Assembly: GCA_021927905.1 (NCBI GenBank)
Contig: BLLK01000047.1
Span: 1,054,001 to 1,118,000 of the forward strand
From: Chaetoceros tenuissimus
Lineage: Eukaryota; Bacillariophyta; Thalassiosirophyceae; Chaetocerotales; Chaetocerotaceae
Reading direction: 5' to 3'
DNA: 64,000 nt
A model generated the notes under the pieces. The model was not told the origin of the DNA and ran no database searches. It saw nothing but the letters and a program-made list of their open reading frames with translations. Each line of letters opens with the position of its first letter. Positions within the stretch are counted from its first letter, which is position 1. The position numbers and the translations under genes are program-made. This document shows, in pieces, positions 1-11,225 of this stretch.

Positions 1-318
1 TGCTTGTCTTGGTGGAGTATCTTTTGGTTATCGGATGTACATTTTGCCTTGTTTGTATGTTGGGTAATGCCACGTTTGAATGTGGCAGAAATGCAGCTGT
101 GCTAGTTACCAACAGAGCTAGTGATGATACAATAAGCTTCATTTTCAAGTTAGATTGGATTGAGATCATTCAAATGAGCATGTAGTATGAAGATATCGAT
201 GAGATGAACCTCCATTTTTGGAAAGTCGTGAAAAGAGAGAAAGCGAAAAATGAAGAGAGAGAGAATATTCATGAATGAAACATGTAATGAATAAACTGGA
301 GGGGGGTGACGTAGGTGT

Positions 319-335
319 GGGGCGGGGTGGGAGGG
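319..335 (+). promoter_or_regulatory. potential G-quadruplex
   Basis: GGGGCGGGGTGGGAGGG has four runs of at least three G separated by single-base loops, the most stable class of predicted quadruplex. It sits in a purine-rich tract just upstream of the 704-2920 gene, in otherwise AT-rich DNA. That it folds, or acts as a regulator, is inference. Confidence 0.55.
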
Positions 336-430
336 AATTGGAAGAGAAAGAAGGGGAGAGAAGAGGGACAGAAAAGAGGTATGAAAGGGGAGGGGTAAGA
401 GAAGTGTGAATAACTCAAAATTATTTTGAG

Positions 431-467
431 ATATTTCATGTTTTCCAATACAAGCTGGTTTCACAAT
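431..467 (+). repeat. left copy of short dispersed repeat
   Basis: The unit TTTCATGTTTTCCAATACAA and the bases after it match the plus-strand unit at about 3390-3420 with roughly three differences in 33 bases. Bases 449-464 (TACAAGCTGGTTTCAC) are also the exact reverse complement of 3301-3316. The DDE-like gene at 704-2920 is therefore bracketed by related direct and inverted copies of one repeat. Confidence 0.6.
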
Positions 468-703
468 TTTTGATGCTGCCGTAGATTCTACGCAAAACCA
501 TATGGTGACGTCAAATAGGCCTTTTAACATCTCTTCTCAAGACTCATTTTTCTGCGCTCCTCCATACAAACTACAGTGTAATTACATCAAAATAAAGCCA
601 TTACAAAACATTCCATAAAACCTTAAATATAAAAATTCAATTGGATCCCCATTAGCGGAAGCTTCCTAACCCACTCTAGTACCTAGGACTGAAGCGGATC
701 CAA

Positions 704-2920
704 ATGGATTTCCATAGTACTTTCATACCAGCACTAGTTGCATACGCAATCAAAGATGATTCTTTCAATATGCACAAAGGCAAGTGGATGGTAGAAGGAA
801 CTTTATCAGCACTTTTGCTGAACCATTACAACATTGATAAAGAACTTTCATTTACAGAGGATATACTGGTGAATGCTCTAGGGCAGAACAATATAATTAA
901 CCTTCGAAAGCACAACCTAGCTGGTGTCCATGAGTCCTTGGAAAGGAACATGTCTAGGTTACATGCCGTTGATCATCGCCAAAAAGGACAGAGGAGAAGG
1001 CGGGTATATTATATAGAGATGAAGCCTTTTGTACCTAGAAGGTCAAATAGATTAAAAAGGGTGCATGATGAAGTATCAAATACATTACCTGCCATAGTGT
1101 CCCCAACACCAACGAAGAAGACAAGAAGGCGATCCTCACAATTACAAGTAACCGATTTGAGTCATACAAGTGTCAGCAGCATTATTTTGTTTCTAAGTCC
1201 AAGAAATCATTTCAGAAATGTAAAAACAGATCTTGTGGTGAACTCAAGTGATAGAGTATGGTTCAAAGAACTTCTCCAACTTCACATTAATACTCTAGAA
1301 CAAATTCAAGGTTCAAATTGTACTCCGATTGAAATTGTAGATGCAGAATTACAAAACCAAATGACTGACGCCAAACATAAAAAAATTGCAGATAGGATTA
1401 GGGAAGAAGTTATCCAATCCATATCAAATGGTAAATATAAGGCTGGTGGTCCAAGCATTTATTGGTATAGTACCGAAGCAAAGAATTTGTTCTGCCCTGA
1501 CAACAAAGAGTTTGGTGGAAAACAGCGTTTGATTCATGATTCTTTACTAACAAAAGGATGTTTGGGAACTTATAATCCAAAGTTCAAGGTTGGTGATACT
1601 CAATCTTTTACCTTTTGCGAGTCATCGTCTGGTCCATTTTTCATGTCACCTTTGGAGAGGGAAACACTCGAGAATGGTGACTTGCATGATTCAAAATTCG
1701 TGCCAATACCAAAAAACGTTCTATTACAAAGATTATTTGAAAAAGGTTTATTTATAAATCTTGACACTATAAGAATTGCTAATTGTGAGTTTCGTATTGA
1801 CCACCAAAACCGCATGTTGTATGGGAAGGATAAAAAGCTATCTGCAAATGAAATACGAAGCTTATGTGAAGACCGTCATATTGATCCACACGCTTTTCAG
1901 CAGCAAAGGCCATCTAACAACACTCTTCAAGCTCTTGTAAAACATTTGATTGATAATATTCCACTGCATGAAACTGTCAAATTTCAGAATAGAATGGTAC
2001 ACATTGATCGGCTCAATAATTGCATTTGGAAGCGCAATAACGTTATACCAACCATGTATGTCCGAAAATTGTGTAGAGAAAATGATGTTGAATGGAAACT
2101 ACAGAAACCATGTGTGTCAAATTCAAAGGAAGTTGACAAAAGTATCAAGGAGCTGCTGAAAGATCTAACAAATGATGGGCATTTTATCCCACGCAATAGA
2201 ATGAAGAAAGCAGACTTGATTAGTTTCGCTACGAAATATGACATTCCAATCAAGAAAACAGTTGAGACACAAGTAACTGAAGGCTGGGTTGGAAAAGCAA
2301 AGGGGAAGCTCCAGATTGCTTTTGAACGTGGCTTATTAAACCTAGAAAAATACTGTGTGGAAGAATTTTCGGACAAAGGTAAGAAAGATGAAAATGGAAA
2401 TGTGATACGAGAGACAAGTTTGAACGAGTTACTTGCTTCATGCTCAGATTTCATTGAAGAAGAGAGCATGCTTCAAAAGAATATTAAAGATCTTGGGGGT
2501 CAGTGTATACACTCACCAAAATATCATTGTGAAATTGCAGGTGAAGGTATCGAATATAGTTGGGGAAATTCTAAAATGAAATATAGAAGAAGTAAGATGA
2601 TTGATCGGGATTCTTTCAAGAAATTTCGTGAAACAGTAGAGGAGTGTCTTTCCAGAACTTACCTAACAATGGAAAGAATTAGGATGAATTCACGGCGTGC
2701 GCATGAGTATATTGTTGCCTATTTTATTCTTTCAATTAGTGATGATAATCTTGATGGTGGAATAAAGGAGTTTGAACTTGATGCATTGAAGCCACAAGCT
2801 GCAAGCGCTTCAAAAATTGAGCAACTAAAGGAAAGGGTTCGGTCACATCGTGCTGCATTAGACTTTGATACTGGTTTCTGTAAGGCAACAGTTTGCATCA
2901 AAGAAGAGAGTCAGAAGTAA
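704..2920 (+). CDS. DDE-transposase-like accessory protein, 738 aa
   Basis: One exon from ATG 704. The N-terminal 500 residues are not recognised. They include a basic arginine/lysine-rich stretch (about residues 95-140) and two or three short helical repeats of the form LSANEIRSLC...LVKHLID, which look SAP-like. The last 200 residues resemble the C-terminal half of a transposase-like family common in protists: a GWVGKAKG segment, then SPKYHCEIAGEGIEYSWGNS at about 605-625. In relatives the glutamate of the IEY-WG motif is the catalytic acid of an RNase H/DDE fold. I could not place the two upstream aspartates, so catalytic competence is doubtful. The gene lies tail-to-tail with the Rep/helicase gene, with about 590 bp between them. 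It is either a passenger of that element or a neighbouring transposon; shared flanking repeats favour some linkage. Resemblance to DDE proteins is recalled, not searched. Confidence 0.55.
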   Translation: MDFHSTFIPALVAYAIKDDSFNMHKGKWMVEGTLSALLLNHYNIDKELSFTEDILVNALGQNNIINLRKHNLAGVHESLERNMSRLHAVDHRQKGQRRRRVYYIEMKPFVPRRSNRLKRVHDEVSNTLPAIVSPTPTKKTRRRSSQLQVTDLSHTSVSSIILFLSPRNHFRNVKTDLVVNSSDRVWFKELLQLHINTLEQIQGSNCTPIEIVDAELQNQMTDAKHKKIADRIREEVIQSISNGKYKAGGPSIYWYSTEAKNLFCPDNKEFGGKQRLIHDSLLTKGCLGTYNPKFKVGDTQSFTFCESSSGPFFMSPLERETLENGDLHDSKFVPIPKNVLLQRLFEKGLFINLDTIRIANCEFRIDHQNRMLYGKDKKLSANEIRSLCEDRHIDPHAFQQQRPSNNTLQALVKHLIDNIPLHETVKFQNRMVHIDRLNNCIWKRNNVIPTMYVRKLCRENDVEWKLQKPCVSNSKEVDKSIKELLKDLTNDGHFIPRNRMKKADLISFATKYDIPIKKTVETQVTEGWVGKAKGKLQIAFERGLLNLEKYCVEEFSDKGKKDENGNVIRETSLNELLASCSDFIEEESMLQKNIKDLGGQCIHSPKYHCEIAGEGIEYSWGNSKMKYRRSKMIDRDSFKKFRETVEECLSRTYLTMERIRMNSRRAHEYIVAYFILSISDDNLDGGIKEFELDALKPQAASASKIEQLKERVRSHRAALDFDTGFCKATVCIKEESQK

Positions 2921-3505
2921 ATGTAGTGATAATTCTATAAAGGTGCGCGATCAATTGAGGAAAATTGTTGTGTTGAGGAGGGAGTTGTATAGGACGGGCC
3001 GTTCGTTTGGAATTGATGCGCCGAAGCCACCAACCCATCCACAAGCCTAGCTGAACCCCTATGTCACCGAAAAGATTCAGGCATGAGGGGCACCCATCAC
3101 ATACTGACCGCAGTCAATACAACTGAAAAGAAGAAGAAACGCTTGCTTCCTTCATTTTGTTGATGATGTTTTGTGTTCGTGATGTGATGTTGTTTCACTG
3201 GCTGAGAATGCATCAAATATGTGACATTTTTACTGCTTTTTAGCTGTCTACGTACAAACATACTATATCCGGGTTATTTTCTACGATATCTACTCGATCC
3301 GTGAAACCAGCTTGTACAAGCTGTATTGACACGTCTCAAATTGGGTATTCTTTTTTCAAGGTTTCCAATTCAAGCTACATTCGTAGTATTTCAAGTTTTC
3401 CAATACAAGCTGTATTCACAAGTCTCAAATATGGTATTCATATTTCAAGGTTTCCAATACAAGCTACATTCGTAATGTTTTTTTGATCCTATTTATATAT
3501 TCAAT
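2921..3505. other. spacer between convergent genes
   Basis: Apart from the 3301-3481 repeat nothing is recognised. An open frame at 2865-3050 overlaps the end of the upstream gene in another frame and shows no domain. Confidence 0.4.
3301..3481 (+). repeat. degenerate tandem repeat with palindrome
   Basis: About two copies of an 85-90 bp unit, each built around TTTCAAGGTTTCCAATACAA and an AAGCT(A/G) segment, lie between the stop codons of the two convergent genes at 2920 and 3506. The left end contains a perfect 16-bp palindrome, CAGCTTGTACAAGCTG, at 3308-3323. Bases 3301-3316 are the inverted copy of 449-464. The position just past the 3' end of a Helitron Rep/helicase gene fits subterminal repeats, but I see no clear CTRR end with a hairpin. 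Confidence 0.6.
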
Positions 3506-6500
3506 TTAATTAGCTTTATACCGTTTCGAATGGTTTCTAACAATTTGATACAAGTTTTCTTGACAAGTAACATTGGCTTGTTTTTGATTTAACCACTGCA
3601 ATATGTTCGTTCGTTCATCATCTGTTGTGTTCAAATTAGTGAGAGATTCTTTTTGATCTAAAAACATCGTCCAAAATTTCCTCTTTTTGACTTTCGTGTA
3701 TATTTCATTTGTTAGTTGTGGTTCTACAAACTCATTAGCATTTTCATTGTCCAATTTCCGCTTCACACTTTTTCTTTTGTGGTGTATTTCACGTATTCTT
3801 GTGTAAAGTTTAAACTTGCTTTCATAATTGAAATAAATAGCAGAATTGTTGACGTCATTTGTTCCCATTGAGGTAGCTCTACTTATTCCAGTGTACAGTA
3901 AGCCTGGATTGTTCCCTTCGAATGCTGTTTTACCTGGATTAAAAACCATTATTGTAACCGGATGCCCTTCTCCTATTGATTGACCTTGAACTTTATGTAA
4001 AGTTCTTGCAAATGCAATTTCTAATGGAACATATTTCATTTCACAACATCTGAGATTGCATTTTGATCTATTTTCTAGCAATGTTTGAATTGGAACTGGA
4101 ACATATGTTGGGTATCGGTTGTCCCAAGGTGGACCACAGTAATTGTCAAAATCTACAATTACAAACAAAGGCAAGTTCCCAGTCAATGGACTTTCTCCTT
4201 TAGCAAAGCGAATATCAATCACTGTTCCCAATGACCCATTAAATAATCCCTGTAAAGGACATTTGTTTGTTGTTAGTGAAACCCTCGCTCCTCTCGTCAG
4301 TACCGTCTTTGCTTCAATTAAAGTTGTCAATTTGAAATGAGATTTGATTGGTTTGTCTAACTTTGATTTTGGAGTTTTGTGCAATTGATATGGAAATTCC
4401 ATCAATGGATTTGTCTTGTCTACAATTTCTCGCAGTTCCTGTTCATTATGTGTGAATACCTCTTCCTTGGTCGTGTAGACGAATAGAGCCTTGTCTTTGA
4501 TTTGGAGTCTGCGTTCTTTTGTAATGTCTTCGTTATCTAAGTTCAATCTACAAATCGCCATACTCTGGTCTTTTGTCAACCCAGACTTTGTTCTAAGAGT
4601 TTCATTGATTTCTTGCAACATTTCCTGATTAGGAACTATTCTCTTGACTTGTCGTAATGATTTGACTTGTTGAACAGTTGACTCAAGTATTTGTGCTCCT
4701 TTCAAGTCGGATCCAGTCATGGCATCATTTTTAAAACCTGTTTTTGAGAATAGATCAAAGGCTCCAAGCTTTTTGACTGGTGGCAATTGACTGTCATCGC
4801 CTAAAATAAGAATAACTGGGATTCCACCAAATATTTCTTCAGTATTACCTGTACCATGTGCAAATTCACTACAATTTCTGGAGATTGCATTGAGAAGTTC
4901 CAAACTAAGCATGCTACGTTCATCTATAACAAGAAGCAGCACGTTTCTCAACAATTGAAATAGTTTTTCTTTTTTGTATTGAGAGAGTTCTTTTGTTGGG
5001 TCATCAATGTCAATACAAAATAGAGAATGAATTGTTTTTCCAAAGATGTTGTATGCCGCGCATCCTGTTGGCGCACATGATTCTGATACTTTCACATCAA
5101 AGATTGACTCAATTGCATTGACAATAACCTTGACTAAGAAACTTTTTCCAGTTCCACCTGCCCCTCTAACAGTAAGAATCAACGGTTCAAATTTTCTAGA
5201 AGGTTCTTGAGCCTGGACTTCAGGAAATTCCATCCATTCTTTTATTTTTTGAAGCACTTTGAATGTTATTTCCTTCTGTTCTTCATTGTCTCCAATGTCG
5301 CTAATTACGTATGGCTTGTTTGTAGAGCTGTTAATGTATTTTTTTTTCTCTGATGATTGCTGCAAAGCCATAGCGTCTATTGTGTCATCAAGCCAAGTAG
5401 GACCAGATTTATTGTCTGGGTCAAAGTCATGATGGATTTCATTGAAGTCATATCCGTCGTCACCTTTGTAGAAGTCACTAAGTTTGGAATGATCAAACCT
5501 TGCATGACTTACAAGGTTATATAAATTTGTTGACTCTTCGTTCAGTTCTCCAAGGTCTTTGTTATGGGCTTCTTGAGGGGCACTTCTGTACAGTTTTCTT
5601 TCAAATTTATGCTTGGCGATACAATATTGCAACTTTACAGACTGTGGACAATCGTCAGACTCAAGGAATTGATAAAATTCATCAATTGGAGTTTTCTTCT
5701 TCAATTCGAAATCCAATCTGTTTCTATTGTCCCATTTCTTATGCAACACCAGCGTAGCAATAGCATAATGATTAGTTGGAGGAAATATGGGACTCGAATT
5801 GAACCCAATAGGATGGAGATATCTTTGTTTAGTTTTGGGGTCAATCCTTTTCAATCTCATATTGTTGTTATTGTTCAAATCATTTCCTTTGTCAAGAATT
5901 TTCATATATTCAACGAATGTAAGGTTTTTTTGAGTATCATGTCTAAACTTGTATTTCTGAATTGGGTCAGTCATTTTCTTTTTTTCTTTCATAAGCTTCT
6001 GCAACCCAGTGAGATTTATATGTTTAGCGCTTTCCGTGCACCAATATAGATCACACCCCATAAGTTCAACAGACGCTTCAGGCTTTGATACTATTCTGCT
6101 TGTCAACAATGAGTTCATAGATTTTCTTAACATGGCATTCATGTTCATTCGCTCCGATCTAACCCCGCAATTTTCATATGTGCTAATTATAGCTGCTATT
6201 GAATTTCTCTCTTCCTGAAATGAAAGATTGCCTTTTGTACAGTATGAAGTGATGTAACCATTGATTCTTGCAATATCTGCAGGAACTATATTGTTTGGAT
6301 CAGTAGCATAGACGATGACTGAGACATCACAATTTGCTCTCCATGATTCCAACATTGAAGTAGATGTTTTTTTGAGTCTGGAATTATTTCTTTTCAATTT
6401 CAGAATATGAATATCCTTTTTGTAGTCTTTTTCAATGGAAGCTGTTTCCTTTGGTGATTCAAAGCCAGGTGTACTTGTGTGGTCGTTAGGAATAACTTCT

Positions 6501-9090
6501 TTACCAGCTCCCATTCTGCATGTTCTCGCTGTCCCATTACTGAGTAACAAAAGTTAGAATTTTGTTGTTAGTGGTGTGAATAATGTGCTTATTGACTTAC
6601 GTTGTTTGAGGACCTAAACAGTAATCAGAACATTCATGCATGTGTACGTCATAACAAAGTTGGCACATGTCGAGTTTGTGGTTTGACGCAGAAAAAAAAT
6701 TGGTGGATAGAGGCGACTGTTTTGATAATAGGTTAGGAACCCTATTTAACTCAAAAAAGTTTAGAGGTAGTTTGTACTTACTGAACTATCGGAACTTTCG
6801 CTTGTTTCTCTTAATTTTTGTTGTTCTGATTCCTAAAGAAAAGTAGGTTTAGTTCTATTCATTTAATGTAAATGGTGTAATGATACAATTTCACTTACCA
6901 GTTTTTCTTTATCAAAATCTATTTCCTCTGTTAAAGACAAAACATTTGTGACATATTCTTCCATTAATTCTGCCCCTAATTCTTCCTTGCGTTCAATACA
7001 AAACGTGTGATAGAATTCAGTCAATAGTTCATGATCTGCCGTGATTGCTACCATATGCGCATGAATTTGCCCTCTCCCTTTTGCAAATTCAAACCTGAGG
7101 TAATAGTGTTTGATATTGAAGATGTTTTTTCCTATGGTTTCAAGCCAATTGTCTAATTTCTCTTGAAAGAATACTTGAACACTTGCTGTGTATTTATCCA
7201 CTAGTTTTGCTTGAATTTTTCGTTGTGATTCTTCATCTCCCTCTTCCAATGACTGTAACAAATGTTCATCTTCAGTGTTCATAATTTTCTTCTTTAGAAA
7301 ATGCAAAAGATCATTCCACCAGTATTCTGCGCATGAAAATGTCATGAAAAGGGTTGGAGGTCCATGTCCCTTGTCTAAATGGTAGGCCACCCAACTGTCC
7401 AATTCATGCTTTCTTGAGCGCCACCAGCCATCACTCCCTCTAATTTTTTGAGCCGCAAAGTTTTGGATCTTTCCAACAGTTGAGAAGTTGCCATTCTCTA
7501 TTTCTTCTTTAATGTCGTCAACAGTTTTGTTTTCAGAGAACATGGACTTGAGAAGTGTAAGAGAAGACCCATTGTTTACATGTCGTTGAATGAAATTAAA
7601 TGCATGGAAGGTAAAACATGGATCATGTTGAAATCGTCCATCTTCCCACAGTAACAATAGTTTTGTCCACTCAATTGCTTTTGAACGTTCAGATTTCACT
7701 TCATGGGAAATATCACCATATCCACCTGGAAAAAGCCACGGGTAACACTTTGCAAAACAATCTTCTTCTGTGTATTCGTCTACTGGGTTTTCGTCTGTTT
7801 CTGGCCACATAATTGTAGATGGTGTTGTCTTTTTTGCAGTTGCTTCTGCTAATTCATCAATGACTTGTTTACTTTCGACTGAGAACAATGAATCCGCTCG
7901 ATCGGATGCAACCCCACACATTTCCATTGTTTTTTCTTCTAGTGGATTTACTGTTTGCTTTTTAGCAACAGAACAGTTGCTGTATTTTTCAGACAATGTA
8001 TGATTTTCCTTAAAGTTTGTGAATTGCGCTTCTTCTTTATCACCCATCCAATTTAAGTTCTCCTCGACAATTGTGATGTCCCGATAAAATCTATTATGTT
8101 TCTTCAACCAATTTAATGCTGCTAGTACTTTCTTTCTCCGAACTTTGAATGTGTCGAAGGTTTGCTGGTCTTTATTCACCGACAGTCTCTTAATTTCAAT
8201 ATAATCCAGTTCACTACGAGGTAACTGCAAACAAATACTTGCAATATCTCTCTTGAACATAACAGTATGTCCACATAATCCTTTTCAAATGAATTGTGGC
8301 GTCAGTTTATTTCAAGAAATTTGTTTGATTCAATTTTTAATGGTTACATCTTACCGAATTTCCCTTTTCCAATATGTATACAAGGAATTAAGAATGACTG
8401 TGTTTGTATCAGCATTTTCTCTGTCACAGTAAGATCTCTGAGTTCTTCAGGCAATTCATAATGAGCTTCTTTGTATTTATCTTCTTTGATCTCATCATCA
8501 TCATACCAAACTGGGAACATACGAAAGCATTTCTCTTTGTCTCTGTTGTTCTTGCGACAGTCAGAGCATTTTTTGGTTTCACCACCATTGAATTTGTTCG
8601 AAATAAAGGCTCCTTTACATACTGAACATTTGTGTTGATCAATTGACAGGTTTCTTGCTTCGAAAGCAATCATTTGTAGTATTTCGTGTTGTCTAGATCT
8701 CGAAGATTGAAAAAACAGATCCCTTGTTTCATCTGAAATAGATAACTGCGGATGATCTTCTTCTGCTTGCAAATCAATAAAGGCTTCCATCATTTCATCC
8801 AGTTTGTTTTTACTGTCTCTCCACGTAGATTGCATCAATGGATCTATTTTTCCATTCAGGAAATATTTGACCTCTCCATAGGTTGCGTAATTTAGGTATA
8901 ACTCATATACTTTTTCAAAGAATAACGTTGGCTTTCTACCAACTTTTTTTTTCCGAAACTGTAGGATTTGTTGTACATGCTGAGATCCACAAAAGTCTAC
9001 TATCTCATGATGTTGGCATGTACTCTCACGAACTCTTTTCTTTCGCTTTGCTTTGGATACAGATTTATAATGAGATGCAATATTTTTCAT
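3506..9090 (-). CDS. Helitron-type Rep/helicase (RepHel), 5 exons, 1772 aa
   Basis: Rolling-circle transposase with an HUH nickase and a PIF1-type helicase. I read five exons: 9090-8355, 8280-6899, 6832-6782, 6716-6601 and 6539-3506. All have GT-AG introns of 61-74 nt, and the joined length is exactly 1773 codons. Order of parts: CxxC pairs at residues 155/158 and 175/178; CYPWLFPGG near 424; Rep motif LFMTFSCAEYWW near 555-567; HUH motif GRGQIHAH with histidines 652 and 654; a zinc-type CQLC...CSDYC segment in the small fourth exon; WRANCDVSVI; the catalytic tyrosine pair GYITSYCTKG (857 and 861); Walker A GAGGTGKS (about 1221-1228); Walker B VIDE (about 1301); GDDSQLPPV; and the C-terminal helicase motif LHKVQGQS. 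Every expected Rep and helicase motif is present and no frame break is seen, so it looks recently active or under selection. Start chosen at the first ATG of exon 1. Confidence 0.9.
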
Positions 9091-9131
9091 ATGTTCTATG
9101 TGAAAAAAAAAATGTTAGTTTCATTTAGAAT

Positions 9132-11210
9132 TTAGAAGAAGTTATTCATATTGCGATCATCAAATTGAGTCTTGAAAAGAACCTGTGCAGCCTCTCTGGT
9201 ATAACCCTTGAAAAAATAGGTTGCGAATGCAGCAATGTCTTCATCTACTAGAAATTCATCAAGTTTCAATCCAATTTTTGAGACAATAGGAGTACTTCCA
9301 AGATCTTGTGAAAGATTGCATCTTGCATCAGTGATCATCGCTCCGTACAATCCGCCTCTTGCTCTCTGCATTGCAGCACGGAACACTTTTGGCAGACCAT
9401 TTTTGATCAAGTTGAAGGATGGATTTTCTTCTTTGCCAGCGGCCTTTGTCCAAAGTTCATTAAGCACATCATCAACTTGCAGAGTATTCTCTGGACAAAC
9501 ATACTCCCAATAAGCTGCAATCTGATAGCATAGGAACCAATCTGGAGAAGCTAGAATCTTCTGTATTTCAGCAATCAACAGTGGTACTTCATTGTTGGCA
9601 TCCTGAAGATTGGTAGCTTCCAAATTAACACGGAGAATCGCTTGATACTTTGCATATGTTCTGAATGATACGAAATCGTTATTCAAAAGCCCTGGGTGAG
9701 CTCTGATTCTTCCTGAGTAGGCATGGGATTCCAAAAGCCTCTCTGTGATGTTTGACATAGATCCAACCTCAAATTTATAGTCATCTTCATCCCAAGTGGA
9801 ATAACAAGTCTGCCAAGATTTGATAAAGACTGGAGCTCTAAATTCAAACATGTGTTTGTCTTCGCCTCGGTTCAATTCATTGATGGCTGTAATGCCCAGG
9901 ACAACTTCAAATTTGTCACTACTGTGATCACTTTTGATCGGTACAGACGCCTGGACATGACAGTATTTCTTTCCAGTGGTAGTTGTTTTGGGAGATGATT
10001 TCAACTTTTTGAAGAAGAATTTGCCGGTTGTTGTCTTCATTGGAGTTGATGGAGATTCCTTCGACGACTTGGACGGAGAACCAGAAAATGAACAGGATCT
10101 AGATGATGCGGATGATGCAGTTCCTGACTTCGCTGATGTTTTTGATGCAGGTCCTGACTTTGATGCTGATGATGCTGTTCCCAATGCAGATGCAGATCTT
10201 CCGGAAGATGTTGAAGATGCAGATGGAAGACTTTGACTAGGTGAATCCTCACTATTCTTCTTCGCTTGTTTGTTAGCACTATTATCCATACCGAGTTCCC
10301 TTTTATTGCTTCTTTAAATCAAGTAAGATTCTATTTGGTTCGAAAAAGGTAAATAAAATAGCTATGCACTTACTCCATTTTGAAAAGTGATACCAAATCA
10401 ACACCATTCAAACCATTTGGCCCTAGGTCAACACCAACCTTTTTCAGGTTTTCAATGAGTTCATTATTATATTTTGCATCAATTTTTTGTTCATGCTTGG
10501 TTTGAGCCAAGTGAAACCCAGGAGCAAATCCTCCACTCAATGTTTTTTCCTCGTTTCCAACAGTACTTGCAACAGGTTTCTCTTCAAGTTCCTCATTATA
10601 CTCACCTTTCTGCTCAAGAGATTGCTGGATATCTTGATTATGATTGACATCAATTGCTGCAACCTTTAGTATCTTCGGAGAATTCAAAAGAGATCCCCTA
10701 TTGAAAATGATAAGTTAGCAAACCATAGGTTACGAACCCAAATATCTCAAAACGATTTCTATCTATCTCAGATTTGTAACCTATTACTTACTCTTCTATG
10801 TCAACCTTGAAATATGTAACTTTTCCTTCAAACTCTTTGTTGATAGTCCAAAAACCAGTTTTCTGGTCTACATCCATGTACTTATTCAAGATAGACAAAT
10901 AAGTGGACAGATACTTAATAGAGTCCCTTCTCTTTTCTTCGGAGATCTTTGGAAATTTGATTTCATCATTCTCCAGAGTCTTTAGAAAATCCTTCAATTC
11001 AATAGATCTGATACAATGGAACAATCCCTTTCTAAAGAAATCCGCATAGACAACTGCGAGTTTGTTGATTTTCTCATGCTTGGACTCTAAAGCAGCTGCC
11101 TTCACAATGGAGGCAATAGACTCATCTCCGGTTTTTGCAAAGGCCTTGCCAAGTGCAACAATAGGAGCAAAAAGCTCTTTGAACTCATTATCCTTTTTGT
11201 CCTTGTTCAT
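9132..11210 (-). CDS. unrecognised 3-exon accessory gene B, 640 aa
   Basis: Three exons (11210-10792, 10697-10374, 10311-9132) with GT-AG introns of 94 and 62 nt join in frame to 641 codons. The open frame extends to 11240, but that first codon is GTG; the first ATG is at 11210. No family is recognised. The first 140 residues are charged and helical. The middle (about 265-355) is a Ser/Ala/Gly/Lys-rich disordered stretch. The last 290 residues are globular and open with KYCHVQASVPIKSD, followed by alternating strand-like and helical segments. The gene ends 41 bp before the ATG of the Rep/helicase gene on the same strand, so the two could share regulation. Known Helitron passengers include RPA-like single-strand-binding proteins. 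An OB-like fold is possible for the globular part, but I cannot show it. The exon structure is well supported; the function is unknown. Confidence 0.75.
10698..10791 (-). repeat. first intron of gene B, carries shared motif
   Basis: This 94-nt intron includes an inverted repeat, ATAGGTTAC...GTAACCTAT (9-bp arms). Its plus-strand stretch AATATCTCAAAACGATTTCT and onward resembles, over about 48 bases, the first intron of the oppositely transcribed gene C (11315-11421). Confidence 0.55.
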
Positions 11211-11225
11211 TTCCTCAATACTAAT

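Larger units (their letters stand above)
1..703. other. left-edge non-coding stretch
   Basis: No convincing gene is seen. The stretch holds a small hairpin near 70-88 (GCCAC stem), a long purine-rich tract at about 225-410, a G-quadruplex motif at 319-335, a 7-bp-stem inverted repeat CTCAAAA/TTTTGAG at 414-430, and a repeat at 431-467 that recurs at 3390-3420. A 126-codon minus-strand reading frame here is low-complexity and is probably the shadow of the purine tract. Confidence 0.5.

Noticed and set aside
150-530. 126-codon minus-strand frame at the left edge
   Set aside because: It covers the purine tract, so the product is low-complexity Leu/Pro/Ser/His; no splice sites or domain support it.
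1984-2469. 161-codon frame antisense to the DDE-like gene
   Set aside because: Ser/Phe-rich shadow of the coding strand.
9976-10279. Frames rich in Asp/Val and in His/Leu over the Ser-rich part of gene B
   Set aside because: They arise from the repeated Ser/Ala codons of gene B read in other frames.
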